Assembly: GCF_030848805.1 (NCBI RefSeq)
Contig: NC_092365.1
Location: 8,742,001-8,806,000, forward strand
Length of the DNA: 64,000 nt
DNA from: Temnothorax longispinosus
Taxonomy: Eukaryota > Arthropoda > Insecta > Hymenoptera > Formicidae
Direction: 5' to 3'
Shown here: in pieces, positions 10,830-21,493 of the stretch
Numbering within the stretch: the stretch's first letter is position 1
Layout of the letters: the number at the start of each line of letters is the position of its first letter
Made by a program: the position numbers and the translations under genes
Notes under the pieces: generated by a model
Databases searched by the model: none
The model's input: the letters and a program-made list of their open reading frames with translations, nothing else
What the model was told of the DNA's origin: nothing

Positions 10830-11467
10830 GTTAGCGAACGACTCTTGAAATGTTCTTCACATCTTTGCTCGTCAGGAGTAAGATCAAGGTCGTCAAGAGC
10901 ATCTTCTCCCTCCTGAACGGAGGCATGATGCACGGTAGTAATTGCCGATGATGATGTATTAACAGGTCCGAGAACGAGCCATCCAAAAATTGAGAGCTGT
11001 GCAATTGGCATCAATGGATCTTGTTTGATGATGTTGGGCTTAATGATCTGTCCATATGAGTCAGCTCCAATGATAATATCCACTGGCCGTGGTGTTAGGA
11101 AATATGGATCAGCCAAGGTCAACTTGGTGAGATGCGGCCAATCCTGTGATGCAGCGTTGAAGGATGGCAGGATGTTCGTTAACGTCTGCAGAATGTGAGC
11201 TTGAATAGTGACGTCTGTTCTTGAGTGAAGTGAGCGGAGCGTAAGCAATGCAACTCCTCGAGTTTGCGTCGCCTTTCCGCCACCAATTCCAGTGATGAGA
11301 ATGACGGAATGATGACGAGTAATGTTGAGCTGACGAACGAGAGATTCTGAAACAAATGTAAGTTTTGAACCTGAATCGATGAGAAGCCGTACCCGCTGAG
11401 TATTAATTGATGAGCTGATCTGAGCCAGGGCCGTAGCGAGTAATGTTGAGTGTGATGAGCGGGCCAA
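10830..11467 (-). pseudogene. BEL/Pao aspartic protease (DUF1758)
   Basis: A minus-strand frame carries the retropepsin-like active site RLLIDSGSKLTFVSESLV about 30 residues from its start. VDIIIGADSYGQII and SIFGWLVLGP follow, all hallmarks of the BEL/Pao protease region that cleaves the polyprotein. The frame then leads toward the reverse transcriptase (EEHFKS) and is cut by the nested LTR element at 10829. Confidence 0.88.
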
Positions 11468-12291
11468 AGAGAAGTGAGCAACGATTGCACCATTTTCCTA
11501 TTGAGCTATCGCAGTTGAGCTGGTGGTTGGCTTCGCTAATGAGCTCGACTGATGAGCCTCATGCAGCATCAGGTGGTGTCGGTTGGTGCACTTCTTGCAC
11601 CTCCGTGAGCCTTTACATGAGCGGACGTTGTGTCCGGAGTTGAGCTGAGCGGGTGTGCCTTCAAGTGAGAGTCGCAGATAATGAAGGTTTTCCACGTCGG
11701 TGAGGCGTCGGTTGTCGTAGATAACGGCCTTGAATAGGTCGCGATACGTGGGCCATGCAGCGTAATTGACCTTGAACGACGGGATGTTGATGTCCGGCAG
11801 CCGCTGATTGTCACGCGAGGACTGCGATGGTTTGGATATGCGCCCTTGATAACGCAATAACGCGACGTACAGCCATGTAATAGCTCCGTCGTGGAGTGAA
11901 CATTGTTTTTAAGCATTCATGTTGTATGAGCGCCGCCGGCCAAGTAACTTCAAAATATGCGTGCTCCTTGAGAAACGCTTTATGCACCTTCTCGAGATGC
12001 ATTGAGATGTAGAAAATCTTCTCTAATGACGTGTCCTTTGCACAAGATGGTGGCGTCTCGCCAGTATTCCGCACCGTCGCCAGTCGGTTCATTTAGGATG
12101 AGCTCCGTGGACAAGCGCACGGGTGAGGCTTGGCGTTCCGATGTGCGAGCCGGTGGTACCTCGAGCAGCGGCGTCGTGGTCTCCGTACCGCCCGTACCCG
12201 CCTTTGCGGGTTCCGTCATGTTGAGCCGTCCCTGAGCTGCGCACGATGAAATACCTGAGAAATGTCGAGACACGTGTAAGAAATGCTGCAC
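11468..12291 (-). pseudogene. BEL/Pao gag remnant
   Basis: Several short minus-strand frames together form a gag region. Frame 11498-11857 has INIPSFKVNYAAWPTYRDLF, the DUF1759 start seen in BEL/Pao gag. It jumps directly to a zinc-knuckle-like GHNVRSCKGSRRCKKC segment, so the middle of gag is deleted. Frames between 11811 and 12291 carry the N-terminal part. Gag would form the particle shell; this copy cannot. Confidence 0.75.
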
Positions 12292-12544
12292 GAACAGAGA
12301 ACGTTCGAGAGCTGCGTGAGAAAAACACTATGCGAATCGAGAGTCGTTAGGGTCATGTATTGAGCATGTGAAAATGTTTATTTACACTCGCGGGAGCGCG
12401 TAAACATGTTTGTGCAACACTCGCGAGCGCGCGTGAGAATGTCTGTACTTCACTCGCGGAAGCGCGCGATAATGTCCACGTGGCATGTCCTGAAAGGCAT
12501 GCCCTGTTCACATGATCTGTTTCCGAGCTACACTTTAAGTTCCA

Positions 12545-12567
12545 CGCATCCGGCTCAAAGGACCAAA
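12545..12567 (-). promoter_or_regulatory. Primer-binding site next to the 5' LTR
   Basis: Directly inside the LTR that is upstream on the minus strand, the sequence reads TTTGGTCCTTTGAGCCGGAT. A TGG start at this position is the normal tRNA primer-binding site of LTR retrotransposons. I cannot name the tRNA with certainty. Confidence 0.6.
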
Positions 12568-13180
12568 TGTTCGCGAAATCGCTGATTTTTCCCGGCGATG
12601 GAAGCGGGATGAAAAGGACGCGCGTGGAAGGTGTTAACGAATTATTCACTTTATTTATGTGTAACTCAGACCACAGTCTGAGCCGTCTTTAATACGAGAA
12701 TAGATATATACAGTCTGACCTGAGAGTGGTGGGCAGTCTTTCGGAGTTCACTAAACATAAGAAGTCTTTGTATATCGTTCGTGACTGGGCGAGGCAGTTA
12801 TATTAATTGCCCTCCTCGTGATAATTAGCCCGTGAGCCGGTGAGACACGTGGCGGTCGGCACTCGCGCACATGTGAGCCTGAGTCGTCGTGTTGATGCAC
12901 CTGAGCTGGTCGAGCGGTCTCTTTACACGTTAATGCAGTATCTCGGCAGCTGTAATCACTGCGGTGGGCACTTCAATGTGTAGTCACAATCAAAAATGCA
13001 CAGAGCACACGTCGTGCGTCTGATCACTGCGCGGCCATTTGTACGACTCTGAATATTGCGAGGAAGACGTTGGCGATGAGCGCGCCCGTGCGTGCGCCAG
13101 CTGTCGCGGTGATCGGGCGTCGATACCCGATCGATGCTGCCATCTGATCGGACGGCGCAACGTTAACGGAATCTCGAACA
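12568..13180 (-). repeat. BEL/Pao 5' LTR
   Basis: This 613-bp repeat matches 5712-6306 except for an extra GGTGGGCAGTCTTTCGG-type stretch near 12729-12746 and a few substitutions. It is the promoter-bearing LTR for minus-strand transcription. AATAC follows at 13181-13185. Confidence 0.9.
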
Positions 13181-13230
13181 AATACATACATAAAATATGT
13201 CTGTATAATTTATAAGATATGTATGTATTA

Positions 13231-13231
<1 letters not shown>

Positions 13232-13267
<36 letters not shown>

Positions 13268-13431
13268 ATGACCAGTCATTGCGATAGTAATCCTGCTCAG
13301 TACGAGAGGAATCGCAGGTTCGGACATTTGGTTCACGCACTCGGTCGAGCGGCCGGTGGTGCGAAGCTACCATCCGTGGGATTATGCCTGAACGCCTCTA
13401 AGGCCGTATCCTCTCTAGTCAAAGGTGGCAA
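13232..13431 (+). rRNA. 28S rRNA 3'-end fragment (insertion)
   Basis: The stretch from TAGACCGTCGTGAGACAGG to CTAGTCAAAGGTGGCAA is the conserved 3' region of large-subunit rRNA. It includes TGCTCAGTACGAGAGGAA (the sarcin-ricin loop neighbourhood lies upstream and is absent) and GGATTATGCCTGAACGCC. Only about 200 bp are present, so this is a displaced fragment and not a functional gene. Inverted short repeats (TATAAGATA and TATCTTATA) sit on either side. The related copy at 57 kb lacks the fragment. Confidence 0.9.
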
Positions 13432-13448
13432 ATGTATCTTATATTTAG

Positions 13449-13735
13449 TACTCGATGACGGTTTGGACGATTTGCTGGTAAATGTCATGATAGCCTATGA
13501 AAAGGATCAAGCAGAGAAAAAGAACGCAGAGGATAAAGAATTTCAAAAGCAAGCAGAGAAAAAACGTAGTGATGGGATAGAGGCTAACAAATGTAGCAAG
13601 CGGAAGGAAAACGATAAATACGATGAAGAAGACAAAAAAAAAGAGGCTGGGAAAAGTAGTAAGGGTAAGGAAAACGATGAAGATGATAAAGACGACAAAA
13701 AAAATAAAAAAATAAAAACTGTAAACACAGATTAA
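13449..13735 (+). pseudogene. Lysine/acidic-rich terminal exon, copy 1
   Basis: After a possible splice acceptor (ATATTTAG at about 13442-13449) the frame reads LDDGLDDLL, AYEKDQAEK, then about 65 residues rich in K, E and D, ending in TAA at 13733. A related copy with the same acceptor and the same EKDQAEK block lies at 57179-57392, which argues for a duplicated final exon. An upstream ATG frame from 13241 runs through the 28S fragment, so that part is an artefact. No function is recognisable; the composition suggests a disordered, possibly nuclear, tail. Confidence 0.45.
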
Positions 13736-14437
13736 CACTTTTTTTACTTTATATATTTAGTATATATGTTATTTTTTAATAAACATATAAAACAAGATTT
13801 GAATTACAATTTAATCTTTTATTTCTATGATTCGTGGTGGTATTGATTTTTCCTACAAAAAAGATATAAATGAATTATCGAGCAGAGATGCGATCGATGG
13901 GTAGCAAGTCGTTTAGCGTCGATACTCGCCGTCCGCCGACGCAATATCGCGAAACGTAATTTTTAACGGGGGATTCAATCATTTTTCGAAACGAATATCA
14001 GTTTATTACGTATAACATTACCTTTACTGATCTATTTTTTATATTTGCACTCTTCCATTTTTTTTTTTTGAAAAATGGTTTTCTCGGAGAACTGGCGTTA
14101 CTCTCAACGTTCAATATTTCTTCTCTGCAACCTTTTATAATTTCTCTCCATATTACATATATCTTCTTTATATTGCCGTAATAAATAAATTTTCGGTAGC
14201 TATTTAAATTTTTGCGGAATAATTCGGTGAAATCTTGCAATTCTCGAAAGATTTATTAATTTTGAATAATATGTATACTTGATACATGTGCAACGCTTAA
14301 ATTTTGCGCGGATAGGATTATTTGATTCTACAGTATGATGAATTATTATATTGTATATATAAAATATTGTACTAGATATGATCATTGTTGTATAGTTGTT
14401 CCACTGTACTGGAAAAGTAATGTGTAACGATTACGTC
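13736..14437. other. AT-rich intergenic DNA
   Basis: No gene is supported. A GC-richer patch at about 13880-13960 has no recognisable identity. Confidence 0.5.
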
Positions 14438-14715
14438 TTAAGCTACAACTACATCTATCGTAATGTTCACCGTAAGCAATCGTAACGCTCGTCGTAATCG
14501 CTATCGTAAGCTCATCGTATGAGTTGATTCAGCTTGAACTCTTTACGATTACGACGCTTGTCTAGCGTGTTACAACATAACCTAACTTGTCAGCTTTCTC
14601 GACGTGCGAAAAAAATGTGTTTATAGATATATTATACATAGATGTACGGTTTACGACGGCTTCATTGCTTACGACCATGATCAAAGCGTTACGATAGATG
14701 TAGTTGTAGCTTTAA
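14438..14715. mobile_element. Small MITE with TTAA flanks
   Basis: The inverted repeat GCTACAACTACATCTATCGTAA starts at 14442; its reverse complement ends at about 14710. TTAA occurs at 14438-14441 and 14712-14715, with one extra base at the right end. The interior is rich in short CGTAA/TTACG palindromes and has no open frame. TTAA flanks would fit a piggyBac-type target site, but the one-base offset leaves the superfamily open. Confidence 0.55.
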
Positions 14716-16036
14716 TAATAATAAGGTCCGCCAATGGCAATCATGAACTCATTTATATACATGTATTATAAATTTAAAGCTTCACGTTTTGTCAGAGTAC
14801 ACTTTCGAAATATATTACTTTCGCAACACGTATCGATGGTTTTTCGTAATTAATATCTCCATTTTTTTGCAAACTATTTATAATATTTACATCATTCACA
14901 ACGATATATTTATAATATAAATGAAAAATGTAGAAAGAATTAATGTAACTTAAAAAAGATTGATATTGACTGTATTTTTTCCAAGTTTTCCTAATTTAAT
15001 GTGCTAAAAGGGATCATAGAATTTAATTTTGAAGTAATAATATATATAATTAATGCTATAATTTATAATTATTTCAATAATAATTATAATTATTTCAATA
15101 ATAATTATAATTATAATAAAATTGCTCGGGGGGGTATTAATCGCTCCCCGGATTCGCGATTGGCCTGTATTAGGGTGGTTTGAAGGACCAGAGAGGCAAT
15201 CCCCTCACGATTTCAATTAGGCGAATAAAGCGAGATAGCAAACGAAAAGCGACTCACCGTTTCGTTGCCCGATGTTCTCGTGGTGGCCTCGTGGCTTCCG
15301 GTCCTCTCTGTGGTGCTGGAGAGCGGAAGGCGTGCAGCAGGCTAGGATGTGCAGGCATTCAAGTGCCGCAGCAGGCAGGCAGACAAAACGTGCAATACGG
15401 GCAAGCAGGCGGTATAGCAGGCACATGTGCAAGAGGCAAGCAAGCAAGGCCCGAGATTACTGAGACGACTTGTCGTGCTCCAAATGTGCGGTTCACTCGA
15501 TCAACTCCGAACGGTGAGTGTCCAAAAATGTGTGTTGTCGAGTCCACGTTCAAACAGCGAATTCCTCACGGTACTCCTCGGCTCACGCACCTGCGAATTG
15601 CGGCCGGAGCGAGTACTCATAGTTCCAAATAATTGCGGGCCACCCGTGGGCGGGCAGCACGAGTCGGGTGAGTCGCGCAAATATTGACACCTGTCGCGTC
15701 CGCCAACGTTTCGCGCGAGTCCCAAATCACGATATCGCAATTACCGACGGTAACTCTAACGATCAGGAGCTTAATGACTAATTGTTTGAGATCGTGAAAA
15801 ACGGCATCTCGAAAACCGCGTTCGGTTGCATGACAACGCATGCACGCTTGCGACAATGAATATTCGCGTAACATCTCGCATTACAGAAATCGCATCGCTG
15901 CAAATTCACAGCATGGATCCTTCCAATATTCGCTTTCAAGAACATTCTGGCAATAACAAAGTCAAGCTAACGGTTCGCAATAACATGGCCTCAAACAAAG
16001 GAAGGATACAAGCTGTAAACAATTCTGGCGAAAACA
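14716..16036. other. Unassigned intergenic DNA with an AT microsatellite
   Basis: An AATAATTATAATTATTTC-type repeat fills about 15050-15118. From 15121 to about 15700 the DNA is GC-richer with open but featureless frames. I see no domain, splice-supported gene or repeat boundary. Confidence 0.4.
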
Positions 16037-16480
16037 TGTAACGATCGTCGAATTGAACCATGACGCAGGCACGGTGACGTAGGTCGCCGAGGGCCAATCA
16101 CCTTCCCGAAAATGGGTGGAAATTTCTGGAAAGAGCCTCGTTTCGGGAGGTGATAAAAGCCCTTCGCCGTGCCGCGGCGAGCAGAGTACGCTTTCGTACG
16201 GTTTTTTCGCTCGCAACACGTATCGCTATACGACCGCTTTATACACCGCTGAGTTACACCGCTTTCCGCGAGGAAATCTATTCTGCTTGCTATCGCCGCT
16301 TGCCATTCTAACGCCTGTGCGTGCTACCGCTTTCTACGTTCTTTCAATCTCTGTAAATACTGTAAATATAGAACATTATAGACTCTTAAATTTGGTTACG
16401 TGCTGTGAACTTTCTTGTGGTCGTCCTTCACCTCGCGCCTTCCCGTGCAACCTCGCGCTTCCGAACACTAATATACAATG
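16037..16480 (+). repeat. Possible solo LTR or promoter region
   Basis: The segment begins TGTAACGATCGTCG, a start often seen in insect LTRs. It contains a GTGATAAAAGC box near 16150, followed by a GC-rich leader like an LTR promoter. I could not find the matching end or a target duplication, so this call is weak. Confidence 0.25.
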
Positions 16481-16780
16481 AATATACGCGAATCAACAAC
16501 TATATCAATATTATATACATGCGACAAACCACTATATTACAATTATATACAAAACGAGCGCCAACCAAAAATTATAAAGAAATTTATATTTGCTGTGTAC
16601 AATTCTTACATTTTTTTACAATCAAGGTTTTATAAAATAAAAAGAAGAAGAAAAGAAATAAAACTTAAAAAAATTAATTTTGATCGAGAAGTTGATGTGT
16701 TTTGAGTCGATATGTATCGCGCTGTCGATATGTATTACTATCACTTTTCCGCGCGAGAGTGGTTGGTTCATTAAGATGTC
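16481..16780. other. AT-rich flank of the Polinton
   Basis: No coding potential is apparent. It ends with the GGCGAG target site of the Polinton. Confidence 0.5.
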
Positions 16781-16786
16781 GGCGAG

Positions 16787-17237
16787 AGTAGTTGAAGAGA
16801 CTATACATCGGAGCTCAGGTACCTCCGGGGGGAAGCGGGGCGGGCCGCGCGCACGCGGGAGAAACGCCATAAGAGATGGGCGAAGGGATCGAGGGGAAGG
16901 GTATAGGTTCATCGGAGGGGGGGGAACTGCGGGGGAAAAATTCCCCACGCGATTTACTAGTAACTGGACAAGTTTTTATCGCTGTCCAATCAGATTTGAG
17001 AACAAACTCAAGGCTGTCCAATCAGATGACAGTATTTTGTGGTAACCTGAAAGATGTAAATTCCCTAGGCGGGTGATGGGGAATTTCGCGCCGCAACGTT
17101 GGCACTGGGGTGGGGGGTAGGGGATCGTCAAACGCGGACGCTCCGAGGGGGCGCTTGGATCGGCGGATCCGCATTATCGACCGCGTTATCGGTCGCGCGC
17201 GGAAATCCGGCCCGATTCGTCACCGCGTTATCGATCA
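16787..17237 (+). repeat. Polinton left terminal inverted repeat
   Basis: About 451 bp are the reverse complement of 41938-42388 with scattered differences. The outer part holds the GGTACCTCCGG and G-rich blocks and a duplicated CTGTCCAATCAGAT motif. The inner part has alternating GCGTTATCGACCGCG palindromes. The two ends diverge after about 17237. Confidence 0.9.
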
Positions 17238-17633
17238 CGTTTAAACTCGTTCGAACGCGTTCAAACTCGTTCAAGGTCGCTCTGCTCGACGTCCCGCGCG
17301 GCAGTGTGGGTGAGCGCGCGAAAACGCGTTCGAACGTGTTCAAAGTCGTTATTTTTTTCACAGTCACGATATCCGTTCTTCGTTCTTGTTCGTTTCGGTT
17401 TCGATCTTTCTCTACTACGTATCGTAGATGACGCAATCGCGGTGATTGTGGAGTAAACGGAGTCGGGGGATCTAGGAAGCGCGGGATCGAGATAGGTACG
17501 GATCTGGAAAAAGGGAAAAAGAAAGAGAGAGAACACATAGATGACATATGTAGTTTTATTTTGAGAAAAATAAAATATATATACAAAAGTCGAAACGCGT
17601 TTACATTTTTTTGTGCGTATGTGCGTCGTGACA

Positions 17634-18498
17634 TTAGGATTGGAAACAGAGCGCGGTAATCTCGCAGTCAACGATATTGTTAGGATCGAGGAATTCGCTC
17701 TTCAGTATCGCAGTTTTAACCGAAGTTCCCGCCTTGATCGCGTTGGCGGCTATCTCCCGATGGCGCGAATACTTCGCGTCGACTTCCTCGGTCGCCGCGC
17801 TCAGCGCCGAGACGACGCGATCGACGCAAAGTTGAAGATCGTATAGCGTGAGCAGGGTTTTAAGCGACATCGCCAGACGAGTCGCGTTGGGTAGCTCCAT
17901 ACGTAAGATTGGCAGGTTGTTGATCGATGCGAATCGCAGCGTCAGTCCACCGATCGATATCGTTGAGGGGGGGGCGGGTTCCATCGGCGAGGTTGGATTG
18001 CAGACACGACAGTATCTCGCGTTTACGTTCGACTAGCCCTTTCCACATATCGAGTGTCAGGAAGACCTCCCTGCCTTGTTTGTCTCCCAGAGCGATATCC
18101 ACGTACGAAGGCGTATAATGTATACTGTACCACGGTGACTTAATCGTGATACCTATGGTTATGTATTTGTAGCCAGTCGTCGTCAGCAGATAACGCGTCG
18201 TCAGGATGCGTACCGCAGGCAAGTCAGCGGGCATGTCGGTGGGAGGGTGAGAACTGAACCACCGCGACTCCCGATGATGGTGATGATGATCGTCCGCCGA
18301 TTCGATCCTTCGTCTTTTGCCGTTGTCGTTCACCTCCAAATCCGTCTCGCGAGGGGAAAGATCCCTCGGCGCGGGTCGATCGGTCAACGTCGACAACATT
18401 TCGCGCACACGTTGTAGTAGTATCGTTCGTTTCTGATTTTTTTCCGACGCGTCGTATTCGGCTGACGACGCGTTACTGATGCTTTGGGGAGAACACAT
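17634..18498 (-). pseudogene. Polinton cargo gene of unknown function
   Basis: A frame from 18498 encodes a Ser/Arg-rich, disordered N-terminus with a five-His run, then a folded-looking segment (YKYITIGITIKSPWYSIHY, VFLTLDMWKGLVERKREIL). Near 17970 a run of G residues coincides with a frame change; the second frame continues to 17634 with LRFASINNLPILRMELP and a helical tail. Together they would be about 290 residues. I do not recognise a family. It lies next to the left terminal repeat and faces the same way as the metalloproteinase gene, whose end is about 65 bp upstream of its start. Confidence 0.6.
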
Positions 18499-18562
18499 CG
18501 GTATAAGTAGAAAAATTCTTACTTATATCGCGCGATGTGTGGTAAGGATTTGCGCGGGTCCT

Positions 18563-20178
18563 CTAGATCCTTCGGTTGGTACGGCGATCGGAAAGCTGAA
18601 CGCCCGAATCGTCGTCATCGTCCGAATAGCTCGCCAGTGACGTTAAATCGCCGACGCGTACAATTCGATCGAGAAGATCGCGCAACTGTTGCAACAGTTC
18701 GGTCTTAGGACAAACGATATTCAACAGCCGTAGATCGAATTTACCGGCAGCCGTGACGGTTTTCGTAAATTCGTTGAATCTGTAGAACTGCGTCCGAGTG
18801 GTGAAGTACAGATTGTCGTCGACGTATCGGAAGATCGACGTTACGCCGGTCGGTATTCTGGGAAACGTCGCCTCGAAAGCCGTAAATGTGCCAACTCTCT
18901 TGTTGCATTCGTTTATCTCGCCCACCGAGTTACCGTTGAACACCACGAAGGAACGTCCTCTGTGGGTGTTTACCGCTCCGTTGATTATCGTTCGTTCGGG
19001 AAATCCGAGTTCTTGCAAGGTCCTCGGCCAACTTGGTCGAAGCGTAAATTCCGGATATTGAACCATGTATACCAAATTATCTACGAACACCATGAGATCA
19101 CCGGACGGGGCGGCGGTTGATAGGCGGCGGTCACGCGCGTGTAATTGTCGTGAAGAAAGCTCATGTGATTCGAAAGGGCTAGAGGTCCACTGTACGTCCT
19201 ACCGTCGAGATCGATCGACCAAACGTAACGCCTGTACGAGATGTACATACGATTTTCCAAAATTAATATCCCGTTCACGCGATCAATGGTGCACAGGTCC
19301 AGCATTGGCGGCGGTGGCGGTGGCGGCGGCGGCGGCAGCGCCGGCGTCCGTGGGGGCTCGTTCATAACTTTTTCACCGTACAAACGTTGAATGTCGAGAA
19401 TGTCGGATTTGTTGAGCTTAACCGGATACTGCTTGTCGGGCGTGAACGCAAACATCACCGATGTTCTGCGCTTATTGTGCGGCAATCCGAGAGAGTGGCC
19501 GATCTCATGGGTCAGCGTGTAATGCAGGGAGAACTTATCCGCGGGATGTTTACCGACGTGAATATGCCACGGCTCGTCCCCGTCGACGTGTATCTCAGAG
19601 ACGAACCCCGCTACGTCCGTCAGGAAATGCGCGTGGGCGAGCACGTTACCGGGACCGTCGAATTTGGCCGAGCAATTTGGGCCGTTTACGTCGATATTCG
19701 TGTTACCGTGACGTAAAGTTCGAAAATATATTATAATGTCGGGATTCGTTTCGGAGCGTTCGAACGTCAATGCCGAATGCTGCGACCACAGGTCAAACGC
19801 GGCCTGCGCGGTATTCAAATCGTCCTGGGTGCCTACAGAAAACTTCCACCGCAGGTGAGTCCTCGGCCATTTGGATAGACTCGCTCTCGTTCCGTGTTTT
19901 AGGATATCTTGGAAACCACATCGCGGTTTACGCATCAATTGCAGCGTTTGGTTGTCGAGCGTTCCATCGCCGGGCAGACCGTAGTATTGTTGAAATTCAT
20001 CGATGGCGTTGCGAAGAACGTCGTTTCGTCTCTGAGCTGGAAACGCGTCCACATCTTCGGTCAGATATCCGTATTTCTGCAGGTAATCGATCGTATGTGC
20101 GTAATTCTCGTCCGTGGGAGTGATGCACCTCGCGGTGATAAAACACGCGGTTAACGCGATTACGCGCGCGAGCCACAT
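18563..20178 (-). pseudogene. Matrix metalloproteinase carried by the Polinton
   Basis: This would be a secreted zinc endopeptidase that cuts extracellular matrix. From the ATG at 20178 there is a signal peptide (about residues 1-18) and a propeptide with peptidoglycan-binding-like helices. The cysteine switch PRCGFQD lies at 85-91. In the catalytic domain HEIGHSLGLPH at 224-234 supplies three zinc histidines and the Glu, and the Met-turn is near 242. A ten-proline hinge near 282-291 leads into hemopexin-like repeats. Near 19100, within a C/G-rich run, the frame changes; the hemopexin region continues from 19093 to 18563. Apart from that break the domain order is complete. Longer upstream reading to 20595 is unlikely to be translated. 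Baculoviruses are known to carry MMP genes; I recall none in Polintons. Confidence 0.9.
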
Positions 20179-20269
20179 CGTCGAGAACGAGAGAGAGCGA
20201 GAGATACGGCGAAACTGCGATAACGGCGTCTCGCTATATGAGCGCGATCGCCGCGCGCGGTCTACGCGG

Positions 20270-20690
20270 TGACGTTCGTTGCCGATAACGCGGACAGGTG
20301 GCGGCGGGGTCTCGGGGCGGAAGAAATGCGTCGATTCCGACGGGTGAGTCCGTTTGATAAAAAATGCATTTCTTCCTCTCTGTGCAAAGGATAATTTTTT
20401 AAAATAGTTTTTATTACACAATATCCTGCTTCTTTTATAAGCGATGACGGCGCGTCGCGATATGAACGCGACGCGCGGTTTACGTGGGATGCTCGTTAGC
20501 GATAGCGTGGACAGGTGGTGGCGGGGGTCTCGGGGTGGAAAAATGCGTCGGCGATTCCGGTGGACTTTGGTCGGTTTGATAAAAAAGAAACGCAATTTCT
20601 CTCTCTATGGAAAACGCTATTTTGTATATATATAAATATTATAAATAGTTCTCATCGCGCAATATCCTTCTTTGATTGCACATATCTTCT
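20270..20690 (+). repeat. Diverged tandem duplication upstream of two cargo genes
   Basis: Bases 20270-20430 and 20490-20680 share the order CGTTxGCxGATAxCG, GGACAGGTGG, GGTCTCGGGG, AAATGCGTCG, GATTCCG, GTTTGATAAAAAA, then a CGCAATATCCT-like tail. The copies are about 215 bp apart and diverged by substitutions and small gaps. They lie between the divergent metalloproteinase and two-exon genes, so they may have held promoter elements. Confidence 0.65.
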
Positions 20691-20725
20691 TCGATCGCAC
20701 TTCCTTATTTTATTGCACATCCTCG

Positions 20726-20734
20726 ATATATAAG
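20726..20734 (+). promoter_or_regulatory. TATA box of the two-exon cargo gene
   Basis: TATATAAGG lies about 92 bases upstream of the ATG at 20818, at a usual distance for a TATA box with a short 5' leader. No other strong core-promoter signal is nearby. Confidence 0.5.
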
Positions 20735-20817
20735 GACTCGAGGCTAGACTTGTGCGTAGTCCAACCACAAGTAGTGTTTCAAGCTAGTGACCGGAATTTT
20801 TGTATAAAAAAAACGCT

Positions 20818-21493
20818 ATGGAGAAAATTGCCAACTTGAAGAAAATTGCCAATGTGCTGCAAGTTCAGGTTTTGTCCGTAGCTGGGGCTACGGACGACTT
20901 ACGCGAGGCGATGCTGCAGCTGCAGCATTGCCTCAGGAATATCATCGATAGAGCGCCGCCCTGTCTGGAAGTAACGATTCGCGTTGACGAGGACGCACGG
21001 ATGTTCAATCGAATGTAAGTTTTGACAAACGCAAAATTATATTGTTATATCAAAAAATAAAAAATAACAGTATTTACATTTAATTATTTATATTATAAAC
21101 ATTTATACCTATATTCATTTATCATCTTTATATTATTTATATATTTATTTATATAAACATGTATATATTCATTTATATATTCTGTTATTAATAATATGTA
21201 TTTTTTTGCGCAGAGAACTCATCCTATCGGTGCTCAAAAAATCAAAGAACCACATGCGTTTATACGCCGCTCGGATTCGCAGCATGTATCGGGATGCTGC
21301 GCGACTCGATACATCGACGGAGCAGCTTCGCAATGCATGTTGCGACGACGATGGCGACGACGAAGACGGCAACGGTGAGGACGGGAATGTCAACCTGATA
21401 GACGTCGACGCCGACCTGATAAACGTCGACGACTACGACGACGACGTCGGTGAAGGCTGGCCCACCCCCTCCTCCCCAATAGCAAATAAATAA
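20818..21493 (+). CDS. Small two-exon cargo gene, unknown function
   Basis: Exon 1 (20818-21014) starts at ATG and ends at a GTAAGT donor. Exon 2 (21214-21493) follows a pyrimidine-rich TTTTTTTGCGCAG acceptor. The phases match, giving about 158 residues without interruption. The first exon predicts amphipathic helices with a leucine-rich coiled-coil character (IANLKKIANVLQVQVLSVAG). The second has a basic stretch (KKSKNHMRLYAARIRSMYRD) and then a strongly acidic D/E-rich tail before WPTPSSP. AATAAA-like signals follow from 21483. I do not recognise the family. A small DNA- or protein-binding regulator would fit the composition but this is a guess. It lies in the Polinton cargo zone, between the metalloproteinase and the foldback insertion. 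Confidence 0.6.

Larger units (their letters stand above)
5707..13185 (-). mobile_element. BEL/Pao LTR retrotransposon, full length, disrupted
   Basis: Two LTRs (5712-6306 and 12568-13180) both start TGTTCG and end CGAACA. The direct repeat AATAC flanks the element at 5707-5711 and 13181-13185, the 5-bp target duplication expected of this family. Coding order on the minus strand is gag, aspartic protease, reverse transcriptase, RNase H, integrase and a C-terminal integrase tail, the BEL/Pao order. All frames are interrupted, and a second LTR element is inserted at 9441-10825. The right LTR has about 18 extra bases (near 12729-12746) that the left one lacks. Confidence 0.92.

Noticed and set aside
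13241..13430. N-terminal 60 codons of a plus-strand frame starting at 13241
   Set aside because: This part is translated 28S rRNA sequence, not protein-coding DNA.
15180..15632. A 150-codon frame in GC-richer DNA
   Set aside because: It has no domain, no splice or promoter support and comparable frames on the other strand.
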